Position numbers and translations under genes: made by a program
From: Betaproteobacteria bacterium
GTDB taxonomy: Bacteria > Pseudomonadota > Gammaproteobacteria > Burkholderiales > SG8-39
Direction: 5' to 3'
NCBI GenBank assembly: GCA_947479645.1
Contig: CANKAJ010000005.1
Location: forward strand, 1 to 64,000
DNA length: 64,000 bases
Shown: piece after piece, positions 28,419 through 38,868 of the stretch
Position numbering within the stretch: position 1 is the first letter of the stretch
How the letters are laid out: the number at the start of each line of letters is the position of its first letter
Notes under the pieces: model-generated
Told to the model about the DNA's origin: nothing
Databases searched by the model: none
The model's input: the letters and a program-made list of their open reading frames with translations, nothing else

Positions 28419-29246
28419 ATGGCTTTCATCGATATCGAAGTGTCCGGAAAAATCGGCACCATGACGCTCAATCGTCCGGAGCGACTTAATGCATTCAATG
28501 CGGAAATGATTGCGGAGTTCGATGCCGGATTGCAGACCCTTGCCAATGACAAGAGCGTTGTCTGCATCATCGTGCGCGGGGCGGGGAAATCATTTTCGGT
28601 TGGCAACGATGTGGCCAAAGGCGGCAGCGGGTACGAAAGCGGCAAGCATGACTATGACCCGGTTGCGGATTCGATGCGCATTCGCAGTCGCGTTGAACTG
28701 TGGCTGGATATTCGCCGCTGCCCCAAGCCGGTCATCGCGCAGGTGCATGGCTACTGCATGGGTGTCGCCACCCAACTGGCGGTCTGCTGTGATCTGACTG
28801 TCGTGGCCGAGGATGCCGTGATCGGCTGGCCCTCGGTGCCGCTGGGCGGAGGCTATATCGGGCCTTTCAGCGCCTGGCTCATCGGGCCGAAAAAAGCCAA
28901 GGAACTCTCATTCATCGTCGGCAGTCGCATGAGTGGCACGGACGCTGCCGCGCTGGGCTGGGCCAATCGCGCCGTTCCTGCCGCGGATCTGGAGAAAGCA
29001 ACCATGGCACTGGCGCGACAGATTTGCAAGACGCCAGCGGATTTGCTGGCCATCAAGAAGCGCGCCTTGAACCGGGTGGAAGACATTCAGGGATTCTCCG
29101 AGAGTGTCATGATGGGCGCGGAGTTTGACGCCATCGCGCATGGCTCCAAGGGTGCGCGTGCGACCAAGGCAACCATTGCCAAAGTGGGCCTCAAGGAAAC
29201 CATTCGTCGTTTCAAGGAAGGTGATGGCGAGTTGGAGTCTGAATAG
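28419..29246 (+). CDS. Enoyl-CoA hydratase/isomerase family protein
   Basis: GTMTLNRPERLNAFNAEMIAEFD...GAGKSFSVGNDVAKG...VHGYCMGVATQLAVCCDL. Confidence 0.92.
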   Translation: MAFIDIEVSGKIGTMTLNRPERLNAFNAEMIAEFDAGLQTLANDKSVVCIIVRGAGKSFSVGNDVAKGGSGYESGKHDYDPVADSMRIRSRVELWLDIRRCPKPVIAQVHGYCMGVATQLAVCCDLTVVAEDAVIGWPSVPLGGGYIGPFSAWLIGPKKAKELSFIVGSRMSGTDAAALGWANRAVPAADLEKATMALARQICKTPADLLAIKKRALNRVEDIQGFSESVMMGAEFDAIAHGSKGARATKATIAKVGLKETIRRFKEGDGELESE

Positions 29247-29248
29247 GG

Positions 29249-29275
29249 CCGCCGCTTTTTTGTTCGGCGGTTTTT
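29249..29275 (+). terminator. Probable rho-independent terminator
   Basis: CCGCCG CTTTTTTGTT CGGCGG TTTTT directly after the enoyl-CoA hydratase gene. Confidence 0.6.
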
Positions 29276-29403
29276 GCGTACACGGAAAATAACAGGCGGG
29301 GGCGCCTCTTTTTGCTGACCCCACCACGGGCATCTTTCGCAGGGGGGGCATGGCGTAGTCGCCATGGCCTTTCGGCCGGGCAATCGGGAAAAGGAGCAGC
29401 AAG

Positions 29404-30384
29404 ATGGTGATCTTCAAGTGGCTTCCGTCTGTTTTCATGGCAGTCTGCGTGCTATCTCCGTCATTGGTGACACAGGCGCAGACTTTCCCGTCAAGCCGCA
29501 TTACCGTCGTCGTGCCATTTCCGCCGGCGGGCGGGCCGGACGTGATCGCGCGCCTGGTGAATGCGAAGCTTTCCGAGAACATCAAATTGCCGGTGGTCAT
29601 CGATAACCGGCCCGGTGCAAGCAACATGATCGGCGCCGATTACGTGAAGAAGGCGGCGCCCACCGGCTACACCTTGCTGCATGCCTCAACCACTTTTTCG
29701 CTGGCTCCGCTGCTGTACAAGGATCCGGCGGTTTCCTATGATCCGGCCAGGGATTTCCAGCCTGTCACGCAACTCGTCAATGGCTGGGCCATCATGGAGG
29801 TTCCGGCGCAAAGCCCGGTGCGGTCGATCGCCGATCTGATTGCATTGGGCAAGCAAAAGCCCAAGGGCCTGATTTACGGTTCCTCGGGCAGTGGCGCTCC
29901 CAACCATCTGCTGGGTGAAATGTTCAGACTGGCTTCCGGACTGGACATGGTCCACGTCCCTTACAAGGGCTCGGGGCCGGCCTTGCAGGATCTGATGGGT
30001 GGCAATTTTGATTTCATGTTTGATCCGCTCAGTTCCTCGACGGTGCTGGTCAGAAGCGGCAAATTGCGGGCCATTGGCTTTGCCGGGCGAGCGCGCACGC
30101 CGGCACTGCCTGACGTGCCAACAATGACCGAGGCTGGCTTCCCGTCGGTCGAATTGGACCAGTGGAACGGTGTCATCGCACCCAAGGGTACGCCGAAGGA
30201 TGTGGTGGCAAAGTTGCAGCAGGAATATGTCCGGGCCGTGCGCAGTCCTGATGTGCAGAGGCGCATCGAGGATCTGGGCTCGGTGGTCAGCACCAGCAAT
30301 CCGGAGGAATTTCTCGCCCAGATTGCGCGCGAGTCGAGCAAGGTGAGTGCGCTTTTGAGGGATGCCAACATCAAGGTTGAATAG
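29404..30384 (+). CDS. Bug/TctC family substrate-binding protein
   Basis: FPSSRITVVVPFPPAGGPDVIARLVNAKL...APTGYTLLHASTTF. Confidence 0.9.
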   Translation: MVIFKWLPSVFMAVCVLSPSLVTQAQTFPSSRITVVVPFPPAGGPDVIARLVNAKLSENIKLPVVIDNRPGASNMIGADYVKKAAPTGYTLLHASTTFSLAPLLYKDPAVSYDPARDFQPVTQLVNGWAIMEVPAQSPVRSIADLIALGKQKPKGLIYGSSGSGAPNHLLGEMFRLASGLDMVHVPYKGSGPALQDLMGGNFDFMFDPLSSSTVLVRSGKLRAIGFAGRARTPALPDVPTMTEAGFPSVELDQWNGVIAPKGTPKDVVAKLQQEYVRAVRSPDVQRRIEDLGSVVSTSNPEEFLAQIARESSKVSALLRDANIKVE

Positions 30385-30450
30385 GCGCGGGTCTTCGGGC
30401 GCAATCGCGGTCTGACAATTCATTCAGCAATCCGGTGAAGGAGCGGCAAG

Positions 30451-31431
30451 ATGGTGGTCTTGAAATGGCTTCATGCGATTGTGCTTGCAACTGGCCTGTG
30501 CAGTTTGCACGGCATCAGCCTGGCGCAGGGCTTCCCGTCAGGACGCATCACCGTGATCGTGCCCTTTCCGCCCGCTGGCGGGCCGGATGTGATCGCGCGG
30601 CTGGTCAATACCAAGCTTGCCGAGAATCTGAAACTACCGGTCATCATCGAAAACCGGCCTGGCGCAGGCAGCATGGTCGGAGCCGACTATGTGAAGAAGT
30701 CGCCTCCCAATGGCTACACACTGCTGCACGCCTCAGCGACCTTTTCGCTGTCCCCCAGCCTGTATGTCAATTCCAGCAACGCCTATGATCCGGCCAGGGA
30801 TTTCCAGCCCATTACGCAATTGGTGAATGGCTGGGCCTTGATGATGGTACCGGCGCAGAGCACAGTGCGCTCGGTAGCTGATCTGGTGGCGCTCGGCAAA
30901 CAAAAGACAAAAGGGTTGAGTTTCGGATCTGCTGGCAGCGGCACCGGCAATCATCTCCTTGGCGAGATGTTCAGGCTGGCCACCGGGCTCAATCTGGTTC
31001 ACGTCCCGTACAAGGGTTCGGCGCCGGCGCTTCAGGACATGGTAGGCAACAGCCTGGACTTCATGTTCGATCCGATGAGTTCATCAATCAATCTGGTCCG
31101 GAGCGGAAAGCTTCGGGCCATCGGCTTTGCCACGCGTACCCGCACGCCGGTGCTGCCGGAGGTGCCCACGATGGCGGAGACGGGCTATCCCTCGGTCGAA
31201 CTGGATCAGTGGCAAGGCGTGATTGCGCCCAGGGGGACGCCGAAGGATGTCGTGGCAAAGCTGCAGCAGGAATATATCCGTGCCGTGCGCAGTCCCGATG
31301 TGCAGGGCCGCATCGAGGACCTGGGTGTGGTGGTCAGCACCAGTAATCCGGATGATTTTCAGTCGCAGATCGGGCGGGAAATCGTCAAACTGGGCAAACT
31401 GGTCAAGGATGCAAATATAAAGGTTGAGTAG
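30451..31431 (+). CDS. Bug/TctC family substrate-binding protein (close paralogue of 29404-30384)
   Basis: FPSGRITVIVPFPPAGGPDVIARLVNTKL...SPPNGYTLLHASATF. Confidence 0.9.
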   Translation: MVVLKWLHAIVLATGLCSLHGISLAQGFPSGRITVIVPFPPAGGPDVIARLVNTKLAENLKLPVIIENRPGAGSMVGADYVKKSPPNGYTLLHASATFSLSPSLYVNSSNAYDPARDFQPITQLVNGWALMMVPAQSTVRSVADLVALGKQKTKGLSFGSAGSGTGNHLLGEMFRLATGLNLVHVPYKGSAPALQDMVGNSLDFMFDPMSSSINLVRSGKLRAIGFATRTRTPVLPEVPTMAETGYPSVELDQWQGVIAPRGTPKDVVAKLQQEYIRAVRSPDVQGRIEDLGVVVSTSNPDDFQSQIGREIVKLGKLVKDANIKVE

Positions 31432-31490
31432 TTGCGCCAGGCACAAGTGAAAATGATTGCTTGTCTGGCGATGACAAATGAGAGCGGACA

Positions 31491-32534
31491 ATGATGAGGA
31501 AAAATATGCATGAGCCTATCCGGAAAATACGATCATTACTGGACAAACCTGTTCAAGGAAAGAGCGCTTTCACGGCGATTGTGATCGCGGTATTCGCGGC
31601 GAGTGGATTGCTTCCGGCAACGGCCGCCGCCGCCGGCTATCCCGACAAGCCGATCCGGATGGTTGTTCCCTACGCACCAGGCGCTTCGGGAGATGTCTCG
31701 GCGCGCCAGTTGTCGCCGAAGTATTCCGAATTCATCGGCCAGCAGATCTATATCGAGAACCGCGCCGGCGCCAGCGGTATTGTGGGAACCGAAGCCGTGG
31801 CCAAGGCGGCGCCGGATGGCTACACCATCATGTATGCCACAGCGCAGACACATGCCATCAACAAGGGTCTGTTTGAAAAGCTGCCTTACGACCCGGTCAC
31901 TGATTTCAGCGCAATCGGGCGCATATCGACATTGAAGTTTGTGCTGGTCGTTCCGCCGGATCTGCCGGTGAAGTCACCAATGGAACTGGCCGCCTACGTC
32001 AAGGCCAATACGGGCAAGGTGAATTATGCCTCCGCTGGAAATGGCACTACAGCCCACCTTGCGGGTGTTTATTTCAGCAAGGTGATTGGCAGTCCGATAA
32101 CTCATGTGCCTTATAACAATATCGGTCAGGCCATTGCGGATTTGTCGGGTGGGCGGGTATCGATGATGATCTATCCCTATGCACCCTTGCGTGGTGCCGT
32201 GCAGGCGGGAAAGCTGAAGTTGATTGCCAGCACGGGCGAGACGCGCTCGATTGGCTTGCCTGATACGCCAACGATGGTCGAGCTGGGTTTCCCGGGATTT
32301 GTTGTCACCACCTGGAACGGAATTTACTCCCCGGCGCGAACGCCCAGACCCATTGTTGATGCACTCAATGCCGCGCTGGCCAAGTCCTTGAAAGATTCAC
32401 AGGTACTCAAAAGCATGGAAGCGGGAGGCTATGTTCCGGACCCGACATCCCCGGATGAATTCGCCGCATTTACGCGTGCCGAGGCCGGGCGCTATGCGGA
32501 GATTCTCCGCAATTCCGGCGTGACGGTGGATTGA
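31491..32534 (+). CDS. Bug/TctC family substrate-binding protein
   Basis: YPDKPIRMVVPYAPGASGDVSARQLSPKY...APDGYTIMYATAQ. Confidence 0.88.
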   Translation: MMRKNMHEPIRKIRSLLDKPVQGKSAFTAIVIAVFAASGLLPATAAAAGYPDKPIRMVVPYAPGASGDVSARQLSPKYSEFIGQQIYIENRAGASGIVGTEAVAKAAPDGYTIMYATAQTHAINKGLFEKLPYDPVTDFSAIGRISTLKFVLVVPPDLPVKSPMELAAYVKANTGKVNYASAGNGTTAHLAGVYFSKVIGSPITHVPYNNIGQAIADLSGGRVSMMIYPYAPLRGAVQAGKLKLIASTGETRSIGLPDTPTMVELGFPGFVVTTWNGIYSPARTPRPIVDALNAALAKSLKDSQVLKSMEAGGYVPDPTSPDEFAAFTRAEAGRYAEILRNSGVTVD

Positions 32535-32624
32535 ACCAGGCATTGCGTATGGTCAGTACTGTTATCATCGGCAAGACCGCACCGGCCGGTGCAGGCTGTT
32601 CCTTATTTCAGTGAGAGTCCATAC

Positions 32625-33587
32625 ATGAATGCACCGCTCGGCGCAGGCACAAGACTTCCCGGCACACCGGACCCCATGCACCTGTGGCAGGGATACGGCG
32701 GCGTCAGAATAGCCGGTGATGCCTGGGGCGATCCCAACGGGCCGCTGGTGTTGCTGCAGCATGGTGGCGGCCAGACGCGTCATGCCTGGCGCGGTGTCGG
32801 CCAGACGCTGGGCGCGGCGGGTTATCACGTGGTTGCCTTTGATGCGCGCGGGCATGGAGACTCTGACTGGGCGCCTGACGGGGTCTACGGGCAGGATGTC
32901 ATGGTGCAGGACCTCAAGTGCTTGTTGACGCAATTGGGTAATCGTCGTCCGGTTCTGGTAGGGGCCTCGATGGGGGGCGGCACCAGTCTGGTCGCGGCCG
33001 GCGAGGATCATGTCGATGCCACGGCGCTGGTGCTGGTTGATATTGCCCCGCAGACCGAGGCTGAAGGTGGCAACAAGATTCAGGCTTTCATGAATCAGAA
33101 GCCTGAAGGTTTTGATTCCCTCGATGAAGTCGCCGATGTCATCGCAAGTTACCAGCCGCATCGCCAGCGGCCGAAACATCTGGACGGATTGGCGAAGAAC
33201 CTGCGGCGCGGTGCCAATGGCAAATTCGTCTGGCATTGGGACCCGCGTTTTCGCGAAATCGTGCGTGATCGCGTCAAGCGCCGTGCGCGCCTTGAAGCCT
33301 GCGCCAAGAGTCTGGTGTTGCCCACGCTGCTCGTTCGCGGCGGACTGTCCGACCTGCTCAGTGAGGAAGGCGCAAAAAATTTCCTGGAACTTTGTCCTCA
33401 CAGCGAATTCGTCAGCGTCGCCGATGCGGGCCATATGGTGGCGGGCGATCGCAACGACATTTTTGGCAATGCGGTCATTGAATTTCTGTACCGCGTCGTT
33501 CCTGTCGGTGGTGTCCCGTTGCAGCCGGCGCATCAGCCGCATCCGCATCATGTCGGGCCGGCAGGGGATGTCAACGACGAACCTTGA
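32625..33587 (+). CDS. Alpha/beta hydrolase
   Basis: LVLLQHGGGQTRHAW...HVVAFDARGHGDSDWAPDG...VLVGASMGGGTSLVAA nucleophile elbow. Confidence 0.92.
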   Translation: MNAPLGAGTRLPGTPDPMHLWQGYGGVRIAGDAWGDPNGPLVLLQHGGGQTRHAWRGVGQTLGAAGYHVVAFDARGHGDSDWAPDGVYGQDVMVQDLKCLLTQLGNRRPVLVGASMGGGTSLVAAGEDHVDATALVLVDIAPQTEAEGGNKIQAFMNQKPEGFDSLDEVADVIASYQPHRQRPKHLDGLAKNLRRGANGKFVWHWDPRFREIVRDRVKRRARLEACAKSLVLPTLLVRGGLSDLLSEEGAKNFLELCPHSEFVSVADAGHMVAGDRNDIFGNAVIEFLYRVVPVGGVPLQPAHQPHPHHVGPAGDVNDEP

Positions 33588-33632
33588 TCGGGATCGACAT
33601 CACGCAGATGAAGAACAGGTGCCAGATTCGAT

Positions 33633-34259
33633 ATGACGAATGAATCGCAGGATCTGTCATCGCTCGCGATACGGACGCTTGATCACTATAACCAGCGGGC
33701 GAGGTCCTTCTGGGAAGGCACGCGCGATCATGATGTCTCACAGAATATCGCGGCGCTGCTGCAGCATATTCAGGGCGAGCCTCCCAGCACCATTCTGGAT
33801 CTGGGTTGCGGCCCGGGGCGGGACCTGAAGGCGTTTGCCGAACGGGGTCATGTTGCCATTGGGCTGGATGGCGCCGAGCAGTTCGTAACCATGGCGCGCG
33901 AAAACAGCGGTTGCGAAGTGTGGAATCAGAATTTTCTGGAAATGAAGCTTCCTGAAACACGCTTCGATGGCATCTTTGCCAATGCGGTGTTATTTCATGT
34001 GCCGAGCAGCGAATTGCCGCGGGTGTTGCGCCAACTGCATGCAACGCTCAAGCCCGGTGGAGTGCTGTTCAGCTCGAACCCGCGCGGCAATAACGAGGAG
34101 GGATGGAGCCACGGGCGTTACGGTTGCTATCACGACCTGGACCACTGGCGAGGCTTCGTGACGGATGCGGGCTTTCTTGAATTGATGCACTACTACCGGC
34201 CGGACGGGTTGCCGCGCGAGCAGCAGCCATGGCTGGCGAGTGTGTGGCGCAAGCCCTAG
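33633..34259 (+). CDS. Class I SAM-dependent methyltransferase
   Basis: TILDLGCGPGRDLKAFAERGHVAIGLDGAEQFVTMAREN. Confidence 0.9.
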   Translation: MTNESQDLSSLAIRTLDHYNQRARSFWEGTRDHDVSQNIAALLQHIQGEPPSTILDLGCGPGRDLKAFAERGHVAIGLDGAEQFVTMARENSGCEVWNQNFLEMKLPETRFDGIFANAVLFHVPSSELPRVLRQLHATLKPGGVLFSSNPRGNNEEGWSHGRYGCYHDLDHWRGFVTDAGFLELMHYYRPDGLPREQQPWLASVWRKP

Positions 34260-34535
34260 CGTCGGCCACAGGCAGGATGAGCGGTGTCGAGTGGGGGCGG
34301 CGAACGCAATGAAAAACACTTGCAGGCAATGCGGCGCGAACTCGAGTCGAAATGGAGTCAAATATTGCGAGTAAATTTCAAACGACTACAATACGTTCTC
34401 AACCGTTATTCAGGTGTGCATTCCAGGTTCGAGTCATTTTCGGCGATGCGCAATTGTCGCTGATGAAGGCGCAGGCAATGATTCGATTCGCTCGCAACAT
34501 TGAACTCTCAACTGTCTAGATCAGGAACTGAAACT

Positions 34536-35711
34536 ATGTCTTTGTCCTTGGGCGCGTGGGAATTACCCGAAGAACTTCGCATGGTGCGGGATACCGCGCG
34601 GCGATTCATGAAGGAAGAGGTCTGTCCGCAGGAGGAAAAACTGCCGCATGATGCGGTGGAGATGCCTCCGGCAATGTTTGAACCACTCTGCGAAAAAGGT
34701 CGCCAGATCGGCCTGTGGGGTTATCGTTCTCCTCTCGAATTTGGCGGCGCCGGGCTGAATCTGCTGGGGCAGGCGGTCGTGGCCGAAGAGATCGCCAAGT
34801 GTCGCATGGGCCTTTACATACCGGCCTGCGGCACCCTGGGTTCGGATCCGCCCAATGCGGTATTTCTGGGATCCAAGTTTCAGATAGAAAAGTACGGCAT
34901 GCCCGCCGTGAAGAAGGGGAAAAAGTGCTTCGTTGCCATCAGTGAACCTTCCGGTGGTGCCGACCCGGGGCGTGCCATCCGCACGCGTGCCGAGAAGAAG
35001 GGTGACCGTTACATCATCAATGGCCAGAAGATGTGGATCACCGGCGCGGCGGGTGCGGAATGGGGTCTGGTATTCGCGCGTACTGGTGCCGGCGGCCGTG
35101 GCGGCATCTCCTGCTTCATCGTCGATGGCAATTCCAAGGGCATGACCACCAAGTTGATTCCGGTCATTCGCGCCTTTGCTCCGTATGAGGTCTTTTTCGA
35201 TGATGTCGAGGTGCCCGAAGAAAATCGCCTTGGTGAAGAAGGCCAGGGCTTTGCGATGTGCGAGAAATGGCTGGTGGATGGGCGCATTCCCTACTCCGCA
35301 GCGACGATCGGCGTTGCCCAGGCCGCGTTGGAAATTGCCATCGAGTACGCCAAGACACGCGAAACATTCGGCTCGCGGCTGTCCGACAAGCAGGCCATCC
35401 AGTGGATGATCGCCGACAGCCACATGGAACTGCAGGCAGCGCGCCTGCTCACCTGGCAGGCGGCATGGCGCGGCGATCTCGGACACAACTGCAAGGTCGA
35501 AGCCTCGATCGCCAAGGTGACTGCCACCGAGACGGCCGGACGTGTCATTGACCGCGCGGTGCAGATCATGGGCGGGCTGGGCGTGAGCAAGGCGTTGCCG
35601 CTGGAGCGCTGGTATCGCGAGTCGCGCATCCGGCGCATCGGCGAAGGTCCGTCGGAGGTGCAACGGATGGTGGTTGCACGCCACATTCTCGGTGGTGGTG
35701 GCCGGGACTGA
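34536..35711 (+). CDS. Acyl-CoA dehydrogenase
   Basis: AISEPSGGADPGRAIRTRAEKKGDRYIINGQKMWITGAAGAEW...GEGPSEVQRMVVARHILGG. Confidence 0.94.
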   Translation: MSLSLGAWELPEELRMVRDTARRFMKEEVCPQEEKLPHDAVEMPPAMFEPLCEKGRQIGLWGYRSPLEFGGAGLNLLGQAVVAEEIAKCRMGLYIPACGTLGSDPPNAVFLGSKFQIEKYGMPAVKKGKKCFVAISEPSGGADPGRAIRTRAEKKGDRYIINGQKMWITGAAGAEWGLVFARTGAGGRGGISCFIVDGNSKGMTTKLIPVIRAFAPYEVFFDDVEVPEENRLGEEGQGFAMCEKWLVDGRIPYSAATIGVAQAALEIAIEYAKTRETFGSRLSDKQAIQWMIADSHMELQAARLLTWQAAWRGDLGHNCKVEASIAKVTATETAGRVIDRAVQIMGGLGVSKALPLERWYRESRIRRIGEGPSEVQRMVVARHILGGGGRD

Positions 35712-35782
35712 TTGCCTGTATTGCCGATCCGAAACCCACTGCAAATATCATTCAACGAACCAATAAATCAGGACGCTAATCA

Positions 35783-36559
35783 ATGTCTATCGATTTCAAA
35801 CTCGACGAAGAAGGTATCGCGCTGATCACGATGAATCGGCCCGAGAAACTCAATGCACTCGATGCCGATCATTACCGCATGCTGTCGGAAGCCTGGGAGC
35901 GTGTGCGTGATGACCCGGCGGTGCGCGTCGCCATCATTACCGGTGCCGGCGAACGGTCTTTTTGTGCAGGGGCTGACATCAAGGCCTGGATCGGCCGCGA
36001 TGTGGAACTGTCCGAATTGTGGCTGACCCAGAAGGGGCAGTTGCTCAATCGCGGCCTGGAGGTGTGGAAGCCCGTGATCGCGGCCGTGAACGGTCTGGCC
36101 ATCGGTGGCGGCACGACGCTGCTGCTGGCGACGGATATTCGCGTGGCCGTGCCCGAAGCGACCTTCGGTGTCGCCGAGGTCAAGCGCGGTGTCATTGCCG
36201 GCAATGGCGGCACGCAGCGTATTGCCAAACAACTGCCGCATTGCATCGCCATGGAAATGCTGCTGGTGGGCAGCACCATCACGGCGGAGACGGCCGAGCG
36301 CTGGGGACTCATCAATGCCGTGGTGCCGCGCGAGAAGCTCATGGAAGTCGCCTACGACTATGCCCGCAAGATTGCGGCGAATGCGCCGCTGGCGGTGCAG
36401 GCGTGCAAGGAACTGGCCATACGTTCGCTTGATCTTGATCTGGCCCAGGGCCTGCGCCTGGAACAGATGACCAGCCATATCCTGCAGAGGACCGAAGACG
36501 TGAAGGAAGGGCGCGCCGCATTTGCCGAGAAGCGCGCGCCCAAGTTCCAAGGGCGATGA
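35783..36559 (+). CDS. Enoyl-CoA hydratase/isomerase family protein
   Basis: ALITMNRPEKLNALDADHYRML...GAGERSFCAGADIKAWIG. Confidence 0.93.
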   Translation: MSIDFKLDEEGIALITMNRPEKLNALDADHYRMLSEAWERVRDDPAVRVAIITGAGERSFCAGADIKAWIGRDVELSELWLTQKGQLLNRGLEVWKPVIAAVNGLAIGGGTTLLLATDIRVAVPEATFGVAEVKRGVIAGNGGTQRIAKQLPHCIAMEMLLVGSTITAETAERWGLINAVVPREKLMEVAYDYARKIAANAPLAVQACKELAIRSLDLDLAQGLRLEQMTSHILQRTEDVKEGRAAFAEKRAPKFQGR

Positions 36560-37782
36560 CCGCAGCTTCGACCGAAACACCAGCGGCGGAGCGGCCGCTG
36601 GCCGGACTGGTCGTTGTCGATCTCACGCAGATCTACAACGGGCCGTACGCGACGTTCATGCTGGCGGCGGCCGGCGCTGAAGTCATCAAGATCGAACCCC
36701 ATGAAGGCGAGCATCTGCGCCGGCGCACGATCGCGGCGACGTCCACGTCCAAGCTGCCGTTTGCGATGCTCAATGCCGGCAAGCGCTCGCTGCGACTGGA
36801 CCTGAAGACCGAAGCTGGGCGCGACATCGTGTTGCGACTGGTGGAACAGGCTGATGTGCTGGTGGAGAATTTCGCGCCTGGCGTGCTGACCCGACTGGGG
36901 CTGGGGCCGCAAGTGGTGCAGGCGCGCAATCCGCGCATCGTCTACGCCTCTTCCACCGGCTACGGCGACACCGGGCCCTATCGTGATTATCTGGCGATGG
37001 ACTTGTCGGTGCAGGCGATGAGCGGCGTCATGAGCGTGACCGGTTATCCCGACCAGCCGCCGCTGAAGTCCGGCCCGGCCGTTTGCGATTTCTTTGCCGG
37101 CGTTCATCTGTATGGCGCCATCGTCACGGCATTGCTGGAGCGTACCCGTACCGGTCGCGGCCGGCTGGTGCACGTCACGATGATGGAGGCCTCCTACTTC
37201 TCGCTGACTTCCAACCTCGGTATGGTGCACGCGCAGCCGGGTCTGCAATATGCGCGCACCGGCAACCGCCAGGGCGGCATGTCGATCAGTCCCTACAATG
37301 TCTATGAAGCCAAGGACGGCCATATCGCCATCGTGGTCAATCATGACAAGCACTGGCAGTCGCTGTTGACTGCCTTTGGCCAGGAGGCACTGGCCGATGA
37401 TCCGCGCTACCTGACCAATGTCGCGCGCGTCAGCCGCATGGATGAAGTCGATGACATGATCACGAGCTGGACAAAGCAGCTCACAAAGCAGGAAATTTTC
37501 GAGCGCCTGAACGCGCATCACGTGCCGGGAGCGCCGGTGCGTGATCTGTCCGAAGTCATGGAAGATCCGCAATTGCATTCGCGTGGCGCCCTGCGCTGGG
37601 TGGATCATCCTGAATACGGGCGCATTGCCGCGCCGGCCAGCCCGCTGCGATTCGACGGCGAAGCCATGCTGCCCGAGCGGCCCAGCGTTCCATTGGGTAC
37701 CGACAGCCGCGCCGTATTGCAGGAAAGGCTGGGCATGACCGATGCGGAAATAGAATTGCTGGAAAAATCGGGCGTCATCTGA
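36556..37782 (+). CDS. CaiB/BaiF family III CoA-transferase
   Basis: GLVVVDLTQIYNGPYATFMLAAAGAEVIKIEPHEGEHLRRR; Asp in GPAVCDFFAGVH; ATGA overlap with previous gene. Confidence 0.95.
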   Translation: MTAASTETPAAERPLAGLVVVDLTQIYNGPYATFMLAAAGAEVIKIEPHEGEHLRRRTIAATSTSKLPFAMLNAGKRSLRLDLKTEAGRDIVLRLVEQADVLVENFAPGVLTRLGLGPQVVQARNPRIVYASSTGYGDTGPYRDYLAMDLSVQAMSGVMSVTGYPDQPPLKSGPAVCDFFAGVHLYGAIVTALLERTRTGRGRLVHVTMMEASYFSLTSNLGMVHAQPGLQYARTGNRQGGMSISPYNVYEAKDGHIAIVVNHDKHWQSLLTAFGQEALADDPRYLTNVARVSRMDEVDDMITSWTKQLTKQEIFERLNAHHVPGAPVRDLSEVMEDPQLHSRGALRWVDHPEYGRIAAPASPLRFDGEAMLPERPSVPLGTDSRAVLQERLGMTDAEIELLEKSGVI

Positions 37783-37835
37783 ACAGCAGTGCCGCCAGAC
37801 TTGGGCTAATAGCATCACTCACTGGGGAGATCGTA

Positions 37836-38816
37836 ATGCGCTTCACCATGCCGGGAAATTCTGTATCGATTGCGCTGGCGCTGCTGGTTGGCGTTGTTCT
37901 GCCAGGAACGACGCTGGCCCAGGGCAGTTGGCCAGACAAGCCGGTGAAAGTCCTGGTGCCATCGGCCCCGGGTGGCCCTTCTGATCTGTCTGCGCGGCTG
38001 ATTACCGCGCGCATGCTGGTCGAACTCAAGCAGCCGCTGATCGCGGATAATCGTGCCGGCGGTGGCGGCATGATCGCGCTGCGCATGGCGGCGCAGGCAG
38101 CGCCCGATGGTTACACCCTGGTCATCGGCAATCCGGGGCCGGTTGCGGTGGTGCCGCATACCGAGTCCGATGTGGGGTATGACATCGTGAAGGACTTCGA
38201 GCCGATCTCGACAGTCATGATCGTCCCCATTGTGTTGAACGTGCGCGACGATGTGCCGGCAAAAACGGTGGCAGAACTGGCTGCGCTGATCAAGGCCAGG
38301 CCAACGGCGATCAATTTCGGGTCTTCCGGCATTGGACAATCACCACACATGGCGGCGGAATTGTTCCAGAAGATGATCGGGGTGGAGTTCGTGATCAGCC
38401 CCTACAAGGGCGCGCCTCCCGCAGTGCAGGATCTGCTGGTGGGCAGCATCCAGGCGATGTTTGATACCACCACGGGGTTGCCCATGGTGAAGGCGGGGCG
38501 CCTGCGCACGCTGGCCATCGCCAGCAGCAAACGCTCCACGCTGATGCCGGCCATTCCCACGCTGGGCGAGCTGGGGTATGCCGATTTCGTGATGAGTTCG
38601 TGGTACATCCTGCTGGCACCGGCGCGCACGCCTCAGCCCATCGTCAGGCGTCTCAACAAGCTGGTGAACGACACACTCAATACGCCCGATGTGCGCCAGC
38701 AGTTGGCCGCGATCAATGCCGAAGCGATTCCCAGCACGACCGAAGAGGCGCGCGAGTTCGTGCGCTCCGAGCTGGTGAACTGGGGCAATATCGTGAAGCG
38801 TATCCGCGGCAAGTGA
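37836..38816 (+). CDS. Bug/TctC family substrate-binding protein
   Basis: WPDKPVKVLVPSAPGGPSDLSARLITARM...APDGYTLVIGNPG. Confidence 0.9.
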   Translation: MRFTMPGNSVSIALALLVGVVLPGTTLAQGSWPDKPVKVLVPSAPGGPSDLSARLITARMLVELKQPLIADNRAGGGGMIALRMAAQAAPDGYTLVIGNPGPVAVVPHTESDVGYDIVKDFEPISTVMIVPIVLNVRDDVPAKTVAELAALIKARPTAINFGSSGIGQSPHMAAELFQKMIGVEFVISPYKGAPPAVQDLLVGSIQAMFDTTTGLPMVKAGRLRTLAIASSKRSTLMPAIPTLGELGYADFVMSSWYILLAPARTPQPIVRRLNKLVNDTLNTPDVRQQLAAINAEAIPSTTEEAREFVRSELVNWGNIVKRIRGK

Positions 38817-38868
38817 CATTGCCTTTTGACAGGATTGCCCAAATTTTTATGCAGCCAGGAGATATGAC

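Noticed and set aside
36358-37818. 486-aa minus-strand ORF opposite the CaiB/BaiF gene
   Set aside because: Shadow ORF: His/Arg/Gln-rich, no recognisable domain, fully antisense to a convincing CoA-transferase. Same reasoning for 39232-40659, 40529-41755, 18323-19630, 34563-35744, 23169-24296, 12538-13665 and 25033-26124.
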